DNA from: Pseudonocardia sp. HH130629-09
GTDB taxonomy: Bacteria; Actinomycetota; Actinomycetes; Mycobacteriales; Pseudonocardiaceae
Length of the DNA: 64,000 bases
Assembly: GCF_001294645.1 (NCBI RefSeq)
Contig: NZ_CP011868.1
Location: 5,766,001-5,830,000 of the forward strand
Reading direction: 5' to 3'
The notes beneath the pieces are model-generated. The model searched no databases, was not told the origin of the DNA, and saw only the letters and a list, made by a program, of their open reading frames with translations. Below are positions 1 to 7,631 of this stretch, in pieces. The position numbers and the translations under genes were made by a program. Each line of letters opens with the position of its first letter. Within the stretch, counting starts at the first letter, position 1.

Positions 1-273
1 TGCACACCAGCGTCGAGATCGTGCGCAAACCGCCTGAGCAGCGCGGATTCGCCGTCCTCCCGCGGCGGTGGGTGGTCGAGCGGACCCTGGCCTGGGTCAC
101 CGCGCACCGCCGCCTGGCCCGGGACTACGAACGCCACCCCGCAGTGTCCGAGGCCATGATCCGCTGGGCGGCGATCAACACCATCACCCGCCGCATCGCC
201 CGTGGCGAACCCGCCCGACGCCAGCAGAAGTACGTAGTCACACCCTCAACATGATCTTCTCAAACACTCTCTG
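1..273 (+). mobile_element. Right end of an IS5-type insertion sequence
   Basis: The window opens inside an insertion sequence. It holds the 3' part of a transposase and then a short tail ending in ctcaaacactctc near 260-272, which looks like a terminal inverted repeat. The left end lies outside the window, so the inverted repeat and target duplication cannot be checked. From about position 273 the sequence reads directly into the body of an FtsK-like transfer gene in an open frame, so the element appears to have inserted in that gene. The exact junction is inferred. Confidence 0.6.
3..254 (+). CDS. IS5-family transposase, C-terminal fragment (partial)
   Basis: The frame is open from the left edge and ends at TGA 252-254; a GTG at 21 is inside the gene and not its start. 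The visible 83 or so residues contain RRWVVERTLAWVTAHRRLAR, the typical C-terminal DDE region of IS5-group transposases, where the glutamate of WVVERT is the last catalytic acid. The protein would cut and join the ends of its own element. The catalytic aspartates and the N-terminus are outside the window, so activity cannot be judged. Confidence 0.85.
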   Translation, partial: HTSVEIVRKPPEQRGFAVLPRRWVVERTLAWVTAHRRLARDYERHPAVSEAMIRWAAINTITRRIARGEPARRQQKYVVTPST

Positions 274-317
274 ACACCGGGCTGACGAAGGAGCACCAAC
301 ACACCGGCGATCTGCTC

Positions 318-1370
318 GTGCCCCGCGTGCTGCGGGTGCGGTCGTCGTCGCGATCGATCGACACCGTCTACGTGCGCATGGTCCGCGGCCAGGACGTCGC
401 CTACTGGCAGGAACGCTCCTCCGTGCTGTGGGAAGCCCTGATCGCCCACCGGGTCGCCATCACCCGCCACCGCCCCGGCGTCGTCGCGATCGTCATCGAG
501 TGGGAGCTGCCCTTCACCCGCACCATCCCCGCACCCGACATCCCCGAGCAGGTCGACGACGTGGACCTGGGCGCGGTGGAGATCGGGGACAACGAGCGCG
601 GCGAGCCCTTCACCGCACCCGTCATCGGCGGACACCGCCTCGTGGCCGGCGCCTCCGGAGCAGGCAAGGGCTCCGTGCTCTGGTCGACGCTGCGTGGGGT
701 CGGTCCGTGCATCTGCGACGGCATCGTGCGGGTCTGGATGGTCGACCTCAAGGGCGGGGTGGAGACCGAGCAGGGCGCCCCGCTGTTCCACCGCTACGCC
801 ACCACCATGCCCCAAGCGCTGGAGCTGCTCACCGAGTTCCGCGACGCCATGCGCGACCGCCAAGACGACATGCGCGACCAGAACATCCGCGCCGCCACCC
901 CCAGCATCGGGACGCCGGTGGAGCTGCTGGTGATCGATGAGATGGCGATGCTCACCGCCTACGGCGACCGCACCTCGGTCCGGGACGCCCTGCGGCTGCT
1001 CGCGGAGGTGATGACCCAGGGGCGGGCGTCGCTGTTCGCCGTCCACGGCTACCTGCAGGAGCCCTCCAAGGACGTCGTGGACGTGCGGGAGCTGTTCACC
1101 CAGCGGATCTGCCTCGGCGTCACCGCCGCCTCCCACGTCGACATGGTCCTCGGGGAAGGCGCCCGGGAGCGGGGGGCGCTGGCCGATGAGATTCCCGGCG
1201 ACGCCCGCCACGCCGGGATCGGGTTCGTGATCGACAAAGGGTCCCGGCTCCCGGTCCGCTTCCGGGCGGCATTCGTCTCCGACGACGACATCACCGAACT
1301 CGTGACCCGCTGCACCCCACCGCCGGACGCGGACGTGATCGACCTCGACACCGAGCGGGGCGCCGCCTGA
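318..1370 (+). CDS. FtsK/SpoIIIE-type conjugal transfer translocase (TraB-like), 5'-truncated
   Basis: This is the DNA-pumping ATPase of AICE and Streptomyces plasmid transfer, which moves double-stranded DNA between mycelial cells. From the GTG at 318 the Walker A motif GASGAGKGS lies at about residues 111-119 and Walker B LLVIDEMA near 205. The frame is open back to a stop at 252-254. Residues before 318 (TKEHQHTGDLLVPRVL) look like native FtsK-like sequence, and they run straight into the IS end. The N-terminal membrane segments expected of the family are missing, so the gene is probably cut by the IS. A short product from GTG 318 would lack a membrane anchor. The stop overlaps the next start (TGATG). 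Confidence 0.85.
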   Translation: MPRVLRVRSSSRSIDTVYVRMVRGQDVAYWQERSSVLWEALIAHRVAITRHRPGVVAIVIEWELPFTRTIPAPDIPEQVDDVDLGAVEIGDNERGEPFTAPVIGGHRLVAGASGAGKGSVLWSTLRGVGPCICDGIVRVWMVDLKGGVETEQGAPLFHRYATTMPQALELLTEFRDAMRDRQDDMRDQNIRAATPSIGTPVELLVIDEMAMLTAYGDRTSVRDALRLLAEVMTQGRASLFAVHGYLQEPSKDVVDVRELFTQRICLGVTAASHVDMVLGEGARERGALADEIPGDARHAGIGFVIDKGSRLPVRFRAAFVSDDDITELVTRCTPPPDADVIDLDTERGAA

Positions 1371-1585
1371 TGGGCACCACCACCGCATGGGTGCTCCGCA
1401 CCTGGGCCAAGTTCACCCTGCTCTTCGCCCTCATCGTGGCCGGGACCTGGCTCTACCTCGGATCGGGGTCCGGCTGGTTCTGGATCGTCCTCGCCGGGGC
1501 CGTCGTCGCCGAGTGGTATGTGATGCGCCAGCTCGCCCGCGAGTGGTCCTGGGAAGCCCGCGCCACCTGGTGGTGGTCGGCATGA
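1370..1585 (+). CDS. Small two-helix membrane protein of the AICE
   Basis: This 71-residue protein has two hydrophobic stretches (about residues 16-32 and 36-52) and a Trp-rich tail ending in WWWSA. The ATG overlaps the stop of the FtsK-like gene, and its own stop overlaps the next ATG, so three genes are translationally coupled. Small membrane proteins in this position (Spd-like) accompany TraB in Streptomyces plasmids and assist spread of the plasmid in the mycelium. That role is inferred from position only; I see no diagnostic motif. Confidence 0.65.
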   Translation: MGTTTAWVLRTWAKFTLLFALIVAGTWLYLGSGSGWFWIVLAGAVVAEWYVMRQLAREWSWEARATWWWSA

Positions 1586-2247
1586 CCGCCGAGACGAGCA
1601 CCGTGCAGGGCGCGCTGTTCGGGGACCCGGCCGTCATCGAGACCACCGACCACGGGCCCACCGCGACGCAGGACCCGCGGGAAGTCGCCCGGGTCGTCGG
1701 GCTGGCCCAGGACCCGGGGCTGTTCGTCGTCGAGCGCACCGGGCTCGTACTGCGCGCCGACCCGGCCCGTCCTGGCTGCGCCGACGCCCTGGCCCGGCAT
1801 GACGGGGACACCGTGGCCCAGCTCCTTGACACCGGGCACCTGCGGCTCGGCGGTACCCACCACGTCCACCACAACGGTGATGAGGGCCCGGCCCGCTCGG
1901 TGCTCGTGCCGAAGGCGACCCGGGACATGGTGTCGCGCTGGGACCACCTGCGGCCCATCCCGGAACCCACCCGGGCACCGGAACCGACCAAGGCCCCGCA
2001 GCGCTCCACCGGGTTGATCGGCGTCGACGTGGTGGAACCCGGTAAGGCGCTGGTCTGCCTCGGCACGACCGGGCAAGGCGGGACCGTGCTGCGCGACGGC
2101 GGCCGCTACCGGGTCGAGAACGACCACGGCGCACTCGTCGGCCACGCCTCGTCCTACCGGGCCGCCGCGCGGCTCCTGGCTCGCTACCACGGCTACGCAC
2201 CAGGGCCGGTCGAGATCGAGCACGAGCACCGCCTCCACCGCCGCTGA
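1582..2247 (+). CDS. Hypothetical protein of the AICE
   Basis: A 221-residue soluble protein with no motif I recognise. The ATG at 1582 overlaps the previous stop (ATGA) and is preferred over in-frame starts further upstream, which would lie inside the previous gene. The C-terminal half (VLRDGGRYRVENDHGALVGH) looks like a small beta domain. Position between the transfer gene and rep suggests a transfer or replication accessory role, which is only an inference. Confidence 0.7.
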   Translation: MTAETSTVQGALFGDPAVIETTDHGPTATQDPREVARVVGLAQDPGLFVVERTGLVLRADPARPGCADALARHDGDTVAQLLDTGHLRLGGTHHVHHNGDEGPARSVLVPKATRDMVSRWDHLRPIPEPTRAPEPTKAPQRSTGLIGVDVVEPGKALVCLGTTGQGGTVLRDGGRYRVENDHGALVGHASSYRAAARLLARYHGYAPGPVEIEHEHRLHRR

Positions 2248-2262
2248 CCCCGGCAATCTGGC

Positions 2263-2302
2263 CCGGCCCCGCCATTGCGAGTCCAGCTCCCGGCGGGGCC
2301 GG
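2263..2302. terminator. Strong hairpin upstream of rep
   Basis: An 11-bp perfect inverted repeat, ccggccccgcc at 2263-2273 and ggcggggccgg at 2292-2302, lies between the hypothetical gene and rep. It could terminate the upstream transcript. Rolling-circle replicons also carry hairpins at their origins, so an origin element is an alternative. Confidence 0.45.
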
Positions 2303-2348
2303 CGCCCACCCCGCACCCACTCGCCCCGTCCCTCGGAGGGATGCCGTG

Positions 2349-3704
2349 ATGACGGCTGCCACGACCGCTCCACACGACCACGATCTGTCCCACTTGCTGC
2401 GCTCGACCGGTTTCCAGACCTGGCGCCGGGAGGTCACCGCGATCGGCGGCTGCGCCGCCCCCATCCACCTCGCTGGTTCCTCCCACATCTACGACCGGAC
2501 CACCGGCACCGTCCTCGCCGAACGCGACGGCGAGATCCTCGCCCCCTGCGGCAACCGACGAGCGTCGGTGTGCCCCGCGTGCTCGGACCGCTACGCCTCC
2601 GACGCCTACCACCTGCTCCGCTCCGGGATGGCCGGCGGCAAGGGCGTCCCGGACACGGCCGCCGCACACCCGCGGCTGTTCGTCACCCTCACCGCGCCCT
2701 CCTTCGGCCCCGTGCACACCCGCCGGGTCACCGCCCGCGGCCTGATCGTCCCCTGCCGCTGCGGGGACAAGCACCACCGCGACGACCCCCGCATCGGCTG
2801 CGCCCTCGACCCCGACACCCACGACTACACCGGCGCCGTGCTCTGGCAGGCCCACTCCGGCGTCCTCTGGAACCGCTTCGCCATCCGCCTCCGCCGCCTG
2901 CTCGCCCACGCCCTCGGCGTCCGGGTCCGCGACTTCCGCGACCACGCACGCCTGTCCTACGCCAAGGTCGCCGAGTACCAACGCCGCGGGCTCGTCCACT
3001 TCCACGCCGTCGTGCGCCTCGACGGCCCCGACGGACCCTGGACCGCACCACCGCCCGGGACCACAGCCGACGCACTCCATGCGGCCATCCGGGACGCTGC
3101 GCACGACGTGTCGCTCACGGTGGACCGGCCCGACGGCACACCGCAGACGCTGGCGTGGGGCAGCCAGGTCGACATCCGGCCCATCACCTCCACGACCGCG
3201 GCGGCGCTGGAGGACGACGACGGGGAGATCACCGACTCAGCCCTGGCCGCCTACGTGGCCAAGTACGCCACCAAGGGCACCGGCAAGTCCGAAGCCACCG
3301 ACCGGCCCATCCGCGACATCGCCCACCTCGACCACCTCGACATCACCGCGCACCACCGGCGCCTGATCGAGACCGCGTGGGAGCTCGGCGGACGCGAGGA
3401 GTACGAGGGGCTGAACCTGCGCCGCTGGGCGCACATGCTCGGGTTCCGCGGCCACTTCCTCACCAAATCCCGCGCCTACTCCACGACCTTCGGCGCGATC
3501 CGCGGCGACAGGCGCACCTACCGCCTCGGCGAAACCCTCGCCGCCCTCGACACCCCCACCGAGCCCGGATCGGTGCTGGTGGTCAACGACTGGTCCGTCG
3601 TCCACATCGGCCACCGCAACGACGCGGAACGAGAGATCGCACTCGGCATCGCCGAACGACGACGCGAACAGCGCACGAGTAGGAAGGAGGCCCGTCATGG
3701 CTGA
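2349..3704 (+). CDS. Rolling-circle replication initiator (RepSA/pSN22-type)
   Basis: The protein of about 451 residues starts DNA replication of the excised element by nicking one strand and attaching to it. It has an N-terminal Cys-rich stretch (CGNRRASVCPACSDRY, then CRCGDKHH), an HUH-like metal motif in GLVHFHAVVRLDG, and a candidate nicking tyrosine in AAYVAKYATKGT. This layout is that of actinobacterial RepSA-type initiators. The ATG at 2349 follows the ribosome site tcggaggg at good distance; a GTG at 2346 is the alternative. The 3' end overlaps xis by 8 bases. Family assignment is firm; the origin is not located. Confidence 0.85.
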   Translation: MTAATTAPHDHDLSHLLRSTGFQTWRREVTAIGGCAAPIHLAGSSHIYDRTTGTVLAERDGEILAPCGNRRASVCPACSDRYASDAYHLLRSGMAGGKGVPDTAAAHPRLFVTLTAPSFGPVHTRRVTARGLIVPCRCGDKHHRDDPRIGCALDPDTHDYTGAVLWQAHSGVLWNRFAIRLRRLLAHALGVRVRDFRDHARLSYAKVAEYQRRGLVHFHAVVRLDGPDGPWTAPPPGTTADALHAAIRDAAHDVSLTVDRPDGTPQTLAWGSQVDIRPITSTTAAALEDDDGEITDSALAAYVAKYATKGTGKSEATDRPIRDIAHLDHLDITAHHRRLIETAWELGGREEYEGLNLRRWAHMLGFRGHFLTKSRAYSTTFGAIRGDRRTYRLGETLAALDTPTEPGSVLVVNDWSVVHIGHRNDAEREIALGIAERRREQRTSRKEARHG

Positions 3705-3924
3705 CTCAACCGCGCAGTACTTGACCGTCCCGCAGGCGGCCGAGCACCTGAACACGTCGGTGCGCTTCGTCCGCCGGCTCATCGCCGAACGCCGCGTCGC
3801 CTTCTTCCGGGTCGGTCGACACGTGCGCTTCGCCGTGGCCGATCTCGACGCCTTCGTCCAGGCCGGGCGGGTCGAGCCGGTGACCGCCGCGAGCGTCTGG
3901 CGTGACCTCGGCGGGGTGGCCTGA
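3697..3924 (+). CDS. xis: Excisionase (Xis), helix-turn-helix DNA-binding protein
   Basis: This 75-residue protein carries a MerR-like winged helix: LTVPQAAEHLNTSVRFVRRL followed by RVGRHVRFAVADLDAFV. Small proteins of this build direct the integrase toward excision of AICEs. A strong site (aggaaggagg) precedes the ATG. The gene overlaps rep upstream, and its stop shares one base with the int start (TGATG), giving the rep-xis-int order known from pSAM2-type elements. Confidence 0.88.
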   Translation: MADSTAQYLTVPQAAEHLNTSVRFVRRLIAERRVAFFRVGRHVRFAVADLDAFVQAGRVEPVTAASVWRDLGGVA

Positions 3925-5096
3925 TGGCGAACAAGCGGGGTCACCGTCGGTTCGGGCATGTCCGCAAGCTGCCCTCCGGCCGCTACCAGGCGAGCTACCT
4001 CGGTCCGGACGGGCAGCGCCGGAGCGCTCCGACCACGTTCGCCCGCAAGACCGATGCCGACGTCTACCTGTCCCGGGTCGAGGCGACGATCAGTCAGGGC
4101 GAGTGGACGGACCCGTCCCGGGCCAAGGTCCGCCTCGTCGACTACGCCGGACGCTGGGTCGAGCAGCGCGCGGGACTCCGGCCGCGCACCGTCGAGCTGT
4201 ATCGATGGCTGCTGGCCAGGCACATCGTCCCCACCCTCGGCGGGGTCGCGCTCGGTGAGCTGACCACGGCGCTCGTCCGACAGTGGCGGGCCGACCTGCT
4301 CACCGCCGGGGTGTCCCAGACGATGGCGGCCAAGGCGTACCGGCTCCTGCGGGCGGTGCTCAACACCGCCGTCGACGAGGACCGCATCCTTCCTCGGAAT
4401 CCGTGCCGGGTCCGCGGCGCCGACCAGGAGAACCCGGCGGAACGCCCGGTCCTCACCGTGCCGCAGGTGTTCGAGCTGGCCGACGCGATGCGCTACCGCC
4501 GACTGCGGATGCTGATCATCGTGACCTCGTTCGCGACGCTGCGGTGGGGCGAGGCGACCGCCCTCCGGCGCCAGGACGTCGCCGCAGACGGGAGCTGGGT
4601 CCGGGTCAGCGTCGCCCACACCGAGGTCGTCGGGCGGGGGATCGTCGTCGGACCGCCGAAGTCCCGAGCCGGGGTCCGGACGATCAGCATCCCGACGGCC
4701 GTCCGCCCGGACCTGGTGGAGCACCTGCGCGAGTACGTCGGCCCGGAGCCGGACGCGCTGCTGTTCACCGGGCCCAAGGGCGGGGCCTTGCGCCGGGCGC
4801 ACTTCAACAACCTCGTCCGCTGGGTCGAGACCGTGAAGAAACTCGGGGCGCCCGGCCTGCACTTCCACGACCTGCGCCACACCGGCAACCTCTGGGCGGC
4901 GCAGACCGGCGCGAGCACCAAGGACCTGATGTCCCGGATGGGGCATGACGACATGCGAGCGGCCCTGATCTACCAGCGTGCGACCAGCTCGGCCGACCGC
5001 CGGATCGCCGACGGGCTGAGCGGCCTGGTCGACGAGCACCGACGCGGGCCCGCTCGACCACAGAGCGCCGAGCCGGATCCGCCGGTCGCCGGATGA
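3924..5096 (+). CDS. int: Tyrosine-type site-specific integrase
   Basis: The 390-residue protein integrates and excises the element at the adjacent tRNA gene. An N-terminal arm-binding and SAM-like core-binding region (about 1-165) precedes the catalytic domain. All main active-site residues are visible: Arg207 (TLRWGE), His315 and Arg318 (HDLRH), His341 (GHDD) and the nucleophile Tyr350 (ALIYQ). It is the last gene of the element, about 105 bases from the 3' end of tRNA-Gly, the usual place of int next to an attachment site. It looks intact. Confidence 0.95.
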   Translation: MANKRGHRRFGHVRKLPSGRYQASYLGPDGQRRSAPTTFARKTDADVYLSRVEATISQGEWTDPSRAKVRLVDYAGRWVEQRAGLRPRTVELYRWLLARHIVPTLGGVALGELTTALVRQWRADLLTAGVSQTMAAKAYRLLRAVLNTAVDEDRILPRNPCRVRGADQENPAERPVLTVPQVFELADAMRYRRLRMLIIVTSFATLRWGEATALRRQDVAADGSWVRVSVAHTEVVGRGIVVGPPKSRAGVRTISIPTAVRPDLVEHLREYVGPEPDALLFTGPKGGALRRAHFNNLVRWVETVKKLGAPGLHFHDLRHTGNLWAAQTGASTKDLMSRMGHDDMRAALIYQRATSSADRRIADGLSGLVDEHRRGPARPQSAEPDPPVAG

Positions 5097-5146
5097 GAGA
5101 CCCGAATCGCACGGGGATCGCACGAAGGACCGTTCCCCGGGAACGA

Positions 5147-5193
5147 CGAAGGCCCAGGCGCGGCGGTGATCCTGCCGCTGACCTGGGCCTTCG
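5147..5193. terminator. Bidirectional hairpin between int and tRNA-Gly
   Basis: A perfect 12-bp stem, cgaaggcccagg at 5147-5158 and cctgggccttcg at 5182-5193, encloses a smaller inner hairpin (cggc/gccg). It sits between the converging int and tRNA genes and can stop transcription from both sides. Confidence 0.75.
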
Positions 5194-5200
5194 TGTTCTG

Positions 5201-5271
5201 AGCGGATGACGGGAATCGAACCCGCGTATTCAGCTTGGGAAGCTGATGTTCTACCATTGAACTACATCCGC
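5201..5271 (-). tRNA. tRNA-Gly (anticodon CCC)
   Basis: Read on the minus strand, the 71-base gene folds as a cloverleaf. The acceptor stem pairs GCGGATG with CATCCGC. The anticodon stem TCAGC/GCTGA encloses the loop TTCCCAA, giving anticodon CCC (bases 5237-5239 on the plus strand). The T-arm contains GGTTCGAATCC. No CCA is encoded. The 3' end points to the AICE integrase, so this gene is the presumed integration target. Confidence 0.93.
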
Positions 5272-5434
5272 ATGTCGCGAGATCACCCTAGCACCACGAT
5301 CCGTGGACCTGTCACGGACCTCCCCGCCCCGGCCACCGCACGAACCGACCACCGGGCGCGCATGTCTCGACCGGGCCACCCGCTCCGCGCACACTCGGCA
5401 CCGTCGGTCACGCCTCGGCCGGAAGGTGACTGCG

Positions 5435-6613
5435 ATGACGGTGTTCGACCCGATGTCGGTCGATGCGTCCGGGTTCCCCCCGGACCACGAGCACGACGTA
5501 CTGCTCATCGCCGGCAGCCGTCCCGAGGTCGCACGGCTGGCCCCGGTCGCCGGGGCCGTCGCGGCGGCGGACCGCATCCGTGGGATCACCGTCGCCACCG
5601 GGCCGGACCCGATGGCCGTCCACGAGGCGTTCGAGGCGCTCGGCGTCCCCACCGACATCACGATCCTGCTGCCGCTGGACACCGGGCCCGGCATGGCCGA
5701 CGTCGCCGCGGCGCTGTTCACCCGGCTCGACCAGCTGCTCGTCGACCAGGACCCGTCCGCGGTGCTGGTGCACGGCGGCGGGCTGGCCGCCGAGGTCGCG
5801 GCGACGGTCGCGTTCTGGCGGCGGATCCCGATCGTGCACATGCAGGCCGGCATGGGCACCGACGACCTGCTGTGCCCGTTCCCGCAGGAGGCGCACCGGC
5901 GGGTCATCGGCCAGCTCGCGTCGCTGTTCCTCACCACCAGCGGTTCCGCGCTGGGCAGCCCCCTCGGCCCGAACGTGCTGACCATCGGCGACACGATCAA
6001 CTCGCTGCCAGGGCCGCAGCACCAGGGCTGTGTCGACGCGCTGGAGCGGGTGCACGACGAGCACCGCAGGCTGATCGTCGTCGACCTGGCGCGGGCGTCG
6101 TCGTCGCCGGTGCTGCGCGGCGTCGCGGACCTGCTGGAGCGCTACCCGCGGATCGAGATCGTGCTCTTCGGTGCGCTCGCCGCCGGGGAGACGGCCCGAT
6201 CGCTCGGCACCCACCCCCGGGTGACGGCCGTGCTCGAGCCCCAGCTGCCCGACCAGCTGGCCGTCCTCGCCGCGGCGACCGTCCTGGTCAGCGACGATCA
6301 CGAGCTCGTCGTCGACGCGCCCGGCCTCGGCACCCTGGCGGTGCTGGTCGACGGGCCGAACGTGCCGCAGCCCGGCGACTCGATCCGCAGCATCGCCGCC
6401 CACGACACGGCCGGCGCCGTCGCGCAGGTGCTCGACGGTGACCACGGGCGTCGCGCCGCCGCGTCGGACGGTTTCGAGGCCGCCCGGGCCGAACAGGCCA
6501 TCGCCTGGATGTTCGGGCTGACCCGCTCGCCGCAGCTGCCCGACGACCTCGTGGGCGGCCGGCACGGTCCCGGCGAGGTGGAGTCTGACTCCGAGGAGTC
6601 CTCCGAGGCGTGA
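5435..6613 (+). CDS. UDP-GlcNAc 2-epimerase-like protein with altered active site
   Basis: The 392-residue protein has the two-Rossmann fold sequence pattern of WecB-type UDP-N-acetylglucosamine 2-epimerases (VLLIAGSRPEVARLAPV near the start, PIVHMQAGM mid-protein, later ELVVDAPGLGTL). Key residues differ: the usual HGDT is HGGG, HVEAG is HMQAG, and the conserved HRRE region is absent. In E. coli WecB the corresponding Asp95, Glu117 and His213 are needed for catalysis, so this protein may not epimerise and might only bind a nucleotide sugar. ATG 5435 follows the site ggaagg; the longer upstream frame overlaps the tRNA. It ends in an acidic SDSEESSEA tail and is followed by dcd. Confidence 0.75.
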   Translation: MTVFDPMSVDASGFPPDHEHDVLLIAGSRPEVARLAPVAGAVAAADRIRGITVATGPDPMAVHEAFEALGVPTDITILLPLDTGPGMADVAAALFTRLDQLLVDQDPSAVLVHGGGLAAEVAATVAFWRRIPIVHMQAGMGTDDLLCPFPQEAHRRVIGQLASLFLTTSGSALGSPLGPNVLTIGDTINSLPGPQHQGCVDALERVHDEHRRLIVVDLARASSSPVLRGVADLLERYPRIEIVLFGALAAGETARSLGTHPRVTAVLEPQLPDQLAVLAAATVLVSDDHELVVDAPGLGTLAVLVDGPNVPQPGDSIRSIAAHDTAGAVAQVLDGDHGRRAAASDGFEAARAEQAIAWMFGLTRSPQLPDDLVGGRHGPGEVESDSEESSEA

Positions 6614-6627
6614 CAACCGGTCCTGGA

Positions 6628-6633
6628 TAGGGT
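6628..6633 (+). promoter_or_regulatory. -10 box (TAGGGT) for a leaderless dcd transcript
   Basis: TAGGGT fits the actinobacterial TANNNT -10 pattern and ends 6 bases before the dcd GTG. No ribosome site is present, so transcription likely starts at or next to the start codon. Confidence 0.6.
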
Positions 6634-6639
6634 GTCGGC

Positions 6640-7224
6640 GTGCTGCTCTCCGACGGCGACCTGCGCAAGGACATCGAGTCCGGCCGGCTCGTGCTCGACC
6701 CGTGGGACGTCGAGATGCTCCAGCCGTCCAGCGTCGACGTCCGGCTGGACCGGTTCTTCCGCGTCTTCCAGAACTCGCGCTACACCCACATCGACCCCGC
6801 CCAGCAGCAGGACGAGCTGACGACCCCGGTGGAGACGCCGGACGGCGAGTCGTTCGTGCTGCACCCCGGCGAGTTCGTGCTGGGGTCGACGTTCGAGCGG
6901 GTCGGTCTGCCCGACGACCTGGCCGGCCGGCTGGAGGGCAAGAGCTCGCTCGGGCGCCTGGGTCTGCTGACCCATTCCACCGCCGGGTTCATCGACCCGG
7001 GCTTCACCGGGCACATCACGCTGGAGCTGTCCAACGTCGCGAACCTGCCGATCACCCTGTGGCCGGGGATGAAGATCGGGCAGCTGTGCCTGTTCCGGCT
7101 GTCCAGCCCGGCCGAACGGCCCTACGGCACCGAGGGTGTCGGGTCGCGCTACCAGGGGCAGCGGGGGCCGACCCCGTCGCGCGCGTTCCGCAGCTTCCAC
7201 CGCACCGACACCCGGCGGAGCTGA
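6640..7224 (+). CDS. dcd: dCTP deaminase, mycobacterial bifunctional type
   Basis: The enzyme deaminates dCTP, and in the mycobacterial type also removes pyrophosphate to give dUMP for thymidylate synthesis. The 194 residues show GKSSLGRLGL, the core STAGFIDPGFTGHITLELSN with the catalytic Glu in LEL, and the C-terminal SRYQGQRGPTPS. This core matches the bifunctional Dcd:Dut group and not the E. coli monofunctional form. The GTG at 6640 gives the normal MLLSDGDLR N-terminus. Confidence 0.95.
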   Translation: MLLSDGDLRKDIESGRLVLDPWDVEMLQPSSVDVRLDRFFRVFQNSRYTHIDPAQQQDELTTPVETPDGESFVLHPGEFVLGSTFERVGLPDDLAGRLEGKSSLGRLGLLTHSTAGFIDPGFTGHITLELSNVANLPITLWPGMKIGQLCLFRLSSPAERPYGTEGVGSRYQGQRGPTPSRAFRSFHRTDTRRS

Positions 7225-7226
7225 GC

Positions 7227-7526
7227 TCACCCGTCGACGACGGCCGCCACGAGCCCGGGGAACCGCGCGTCGAGATCGACGCGCCGCAGCCGGGTCCGCA
7301 GCACCCTGCCGTCGCGCCGCTGCTCGATCACGCCCGACTCCCGCAGCGTCCGCCAGTGATGGCTCGCGCTGCTCTTGGTCATGTCGGGGAGGATCTCCTG
7401 GCAGGTGAGCGTCTCGTCCTCGCCGAGGGCGGCCAGGGTGCGGACGACCCGCATCCGCACCGGATGGTCGAGTGCCGCGATCACGGTCTCGATGCTCAGC
7501 TCATCGCGGCTCGGATCGTCCTGCAT
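7227..7526 (-). CDS. ArsR-family winged-helix transcriptional regulator
   Basis: This 99-residue protein has the ArsR fold: ALDHPVRMRVVRTLA, then the recognition region ILPDMTKSSASHHWRTLRES, then the wing GVIEQRRDGRVLRTRLRR. I see no cysteine pair of the metal-sensing type, so the signal is unknown. The start is ATG 7526, with TACCAT 6 bases upstream on the minus strand. The gene is transcribed away from a SnoaL/NTF2-like gene, and TTCGAA palindromes lie between them, so it probably controls both. Confidence 0.88.
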   Translation of the reverse strand: MQDDPSRDELSIETVIAALDHPVRMRVVRTLAALGEDETLTCQEILPDMTKSSASHHWRTLRESGVIEQRRDGRVLRTRLRRVDLDARFPGLVAAVVDG

Positions 7527-7546
7527 GCACCCATGGTACGACTGCG

Positions 7547-7617
7547 TTCGAACTGATGTGGCGGCGGTCATCTGGGAGGCGGCCGGGTTCGAGGACTCCG
7601 GTTCGAATTGATTCGAA
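7547..7617. promoter_or_regulatory. Candidate ArsR operators (TTCGAA palindromes)
   Basis: Three TTCGAA cores lie in the divergent intergenic region: ttcgaac at 7547-7553 and a pair at 7602-7607 and 7612-7617. The last is within the palindrome attcgaat. The first is just upstream of the regulator's -10 box (7533-7538, minus strand). The pair is 7 bases before the other gene's ribosome site. Confidence 0.5.
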
Positions 7618-7631
7618 TAGTTAGAGGAGCC

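Larger units (their letters stand above)
1..5271 (+). mobile_element. Right part of an integrated AICE (pSAM2-like) at tRNA-Gly
   Basis: The block traB-like, two small genes, rep, xis and int, in one direction and ending beside a tRNA gene, is the standard backbone of actinomycete integrative and conjugative elements. Elements of this class integrate into the 3' end of tRNA genes. Here the 3' end of tRNA-Gly faces int, so the attachment core should be within the tRNA 3' half. The other boundary is beyond the left edge; I found no copy of the tRNA end in the first 5 kb. The traB-like gene is broken by an IS. Confidence 0.8.

Noticed and set aside
246..1388. 380-codon minus-strand frame opposite the FtsK-like gene
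   Set aside because: The plus-strand product has clear Walker motifs; the minus frame is its low-complexity shadow.
1..3000. Left attachment copy of tRNA-Gly within the window
   Set aside because: No sequence matching the tRNA 3' half was found in the first kilobases; the boundary must be outside the window.
5206..6441. 411-codon plus-strand frame overlapping the tRNA and the epimerase-like gene
   Set aside because: It crosses the tRNA gene and gives an Arg/Ala-rich shadow of the epimerase-like frame.
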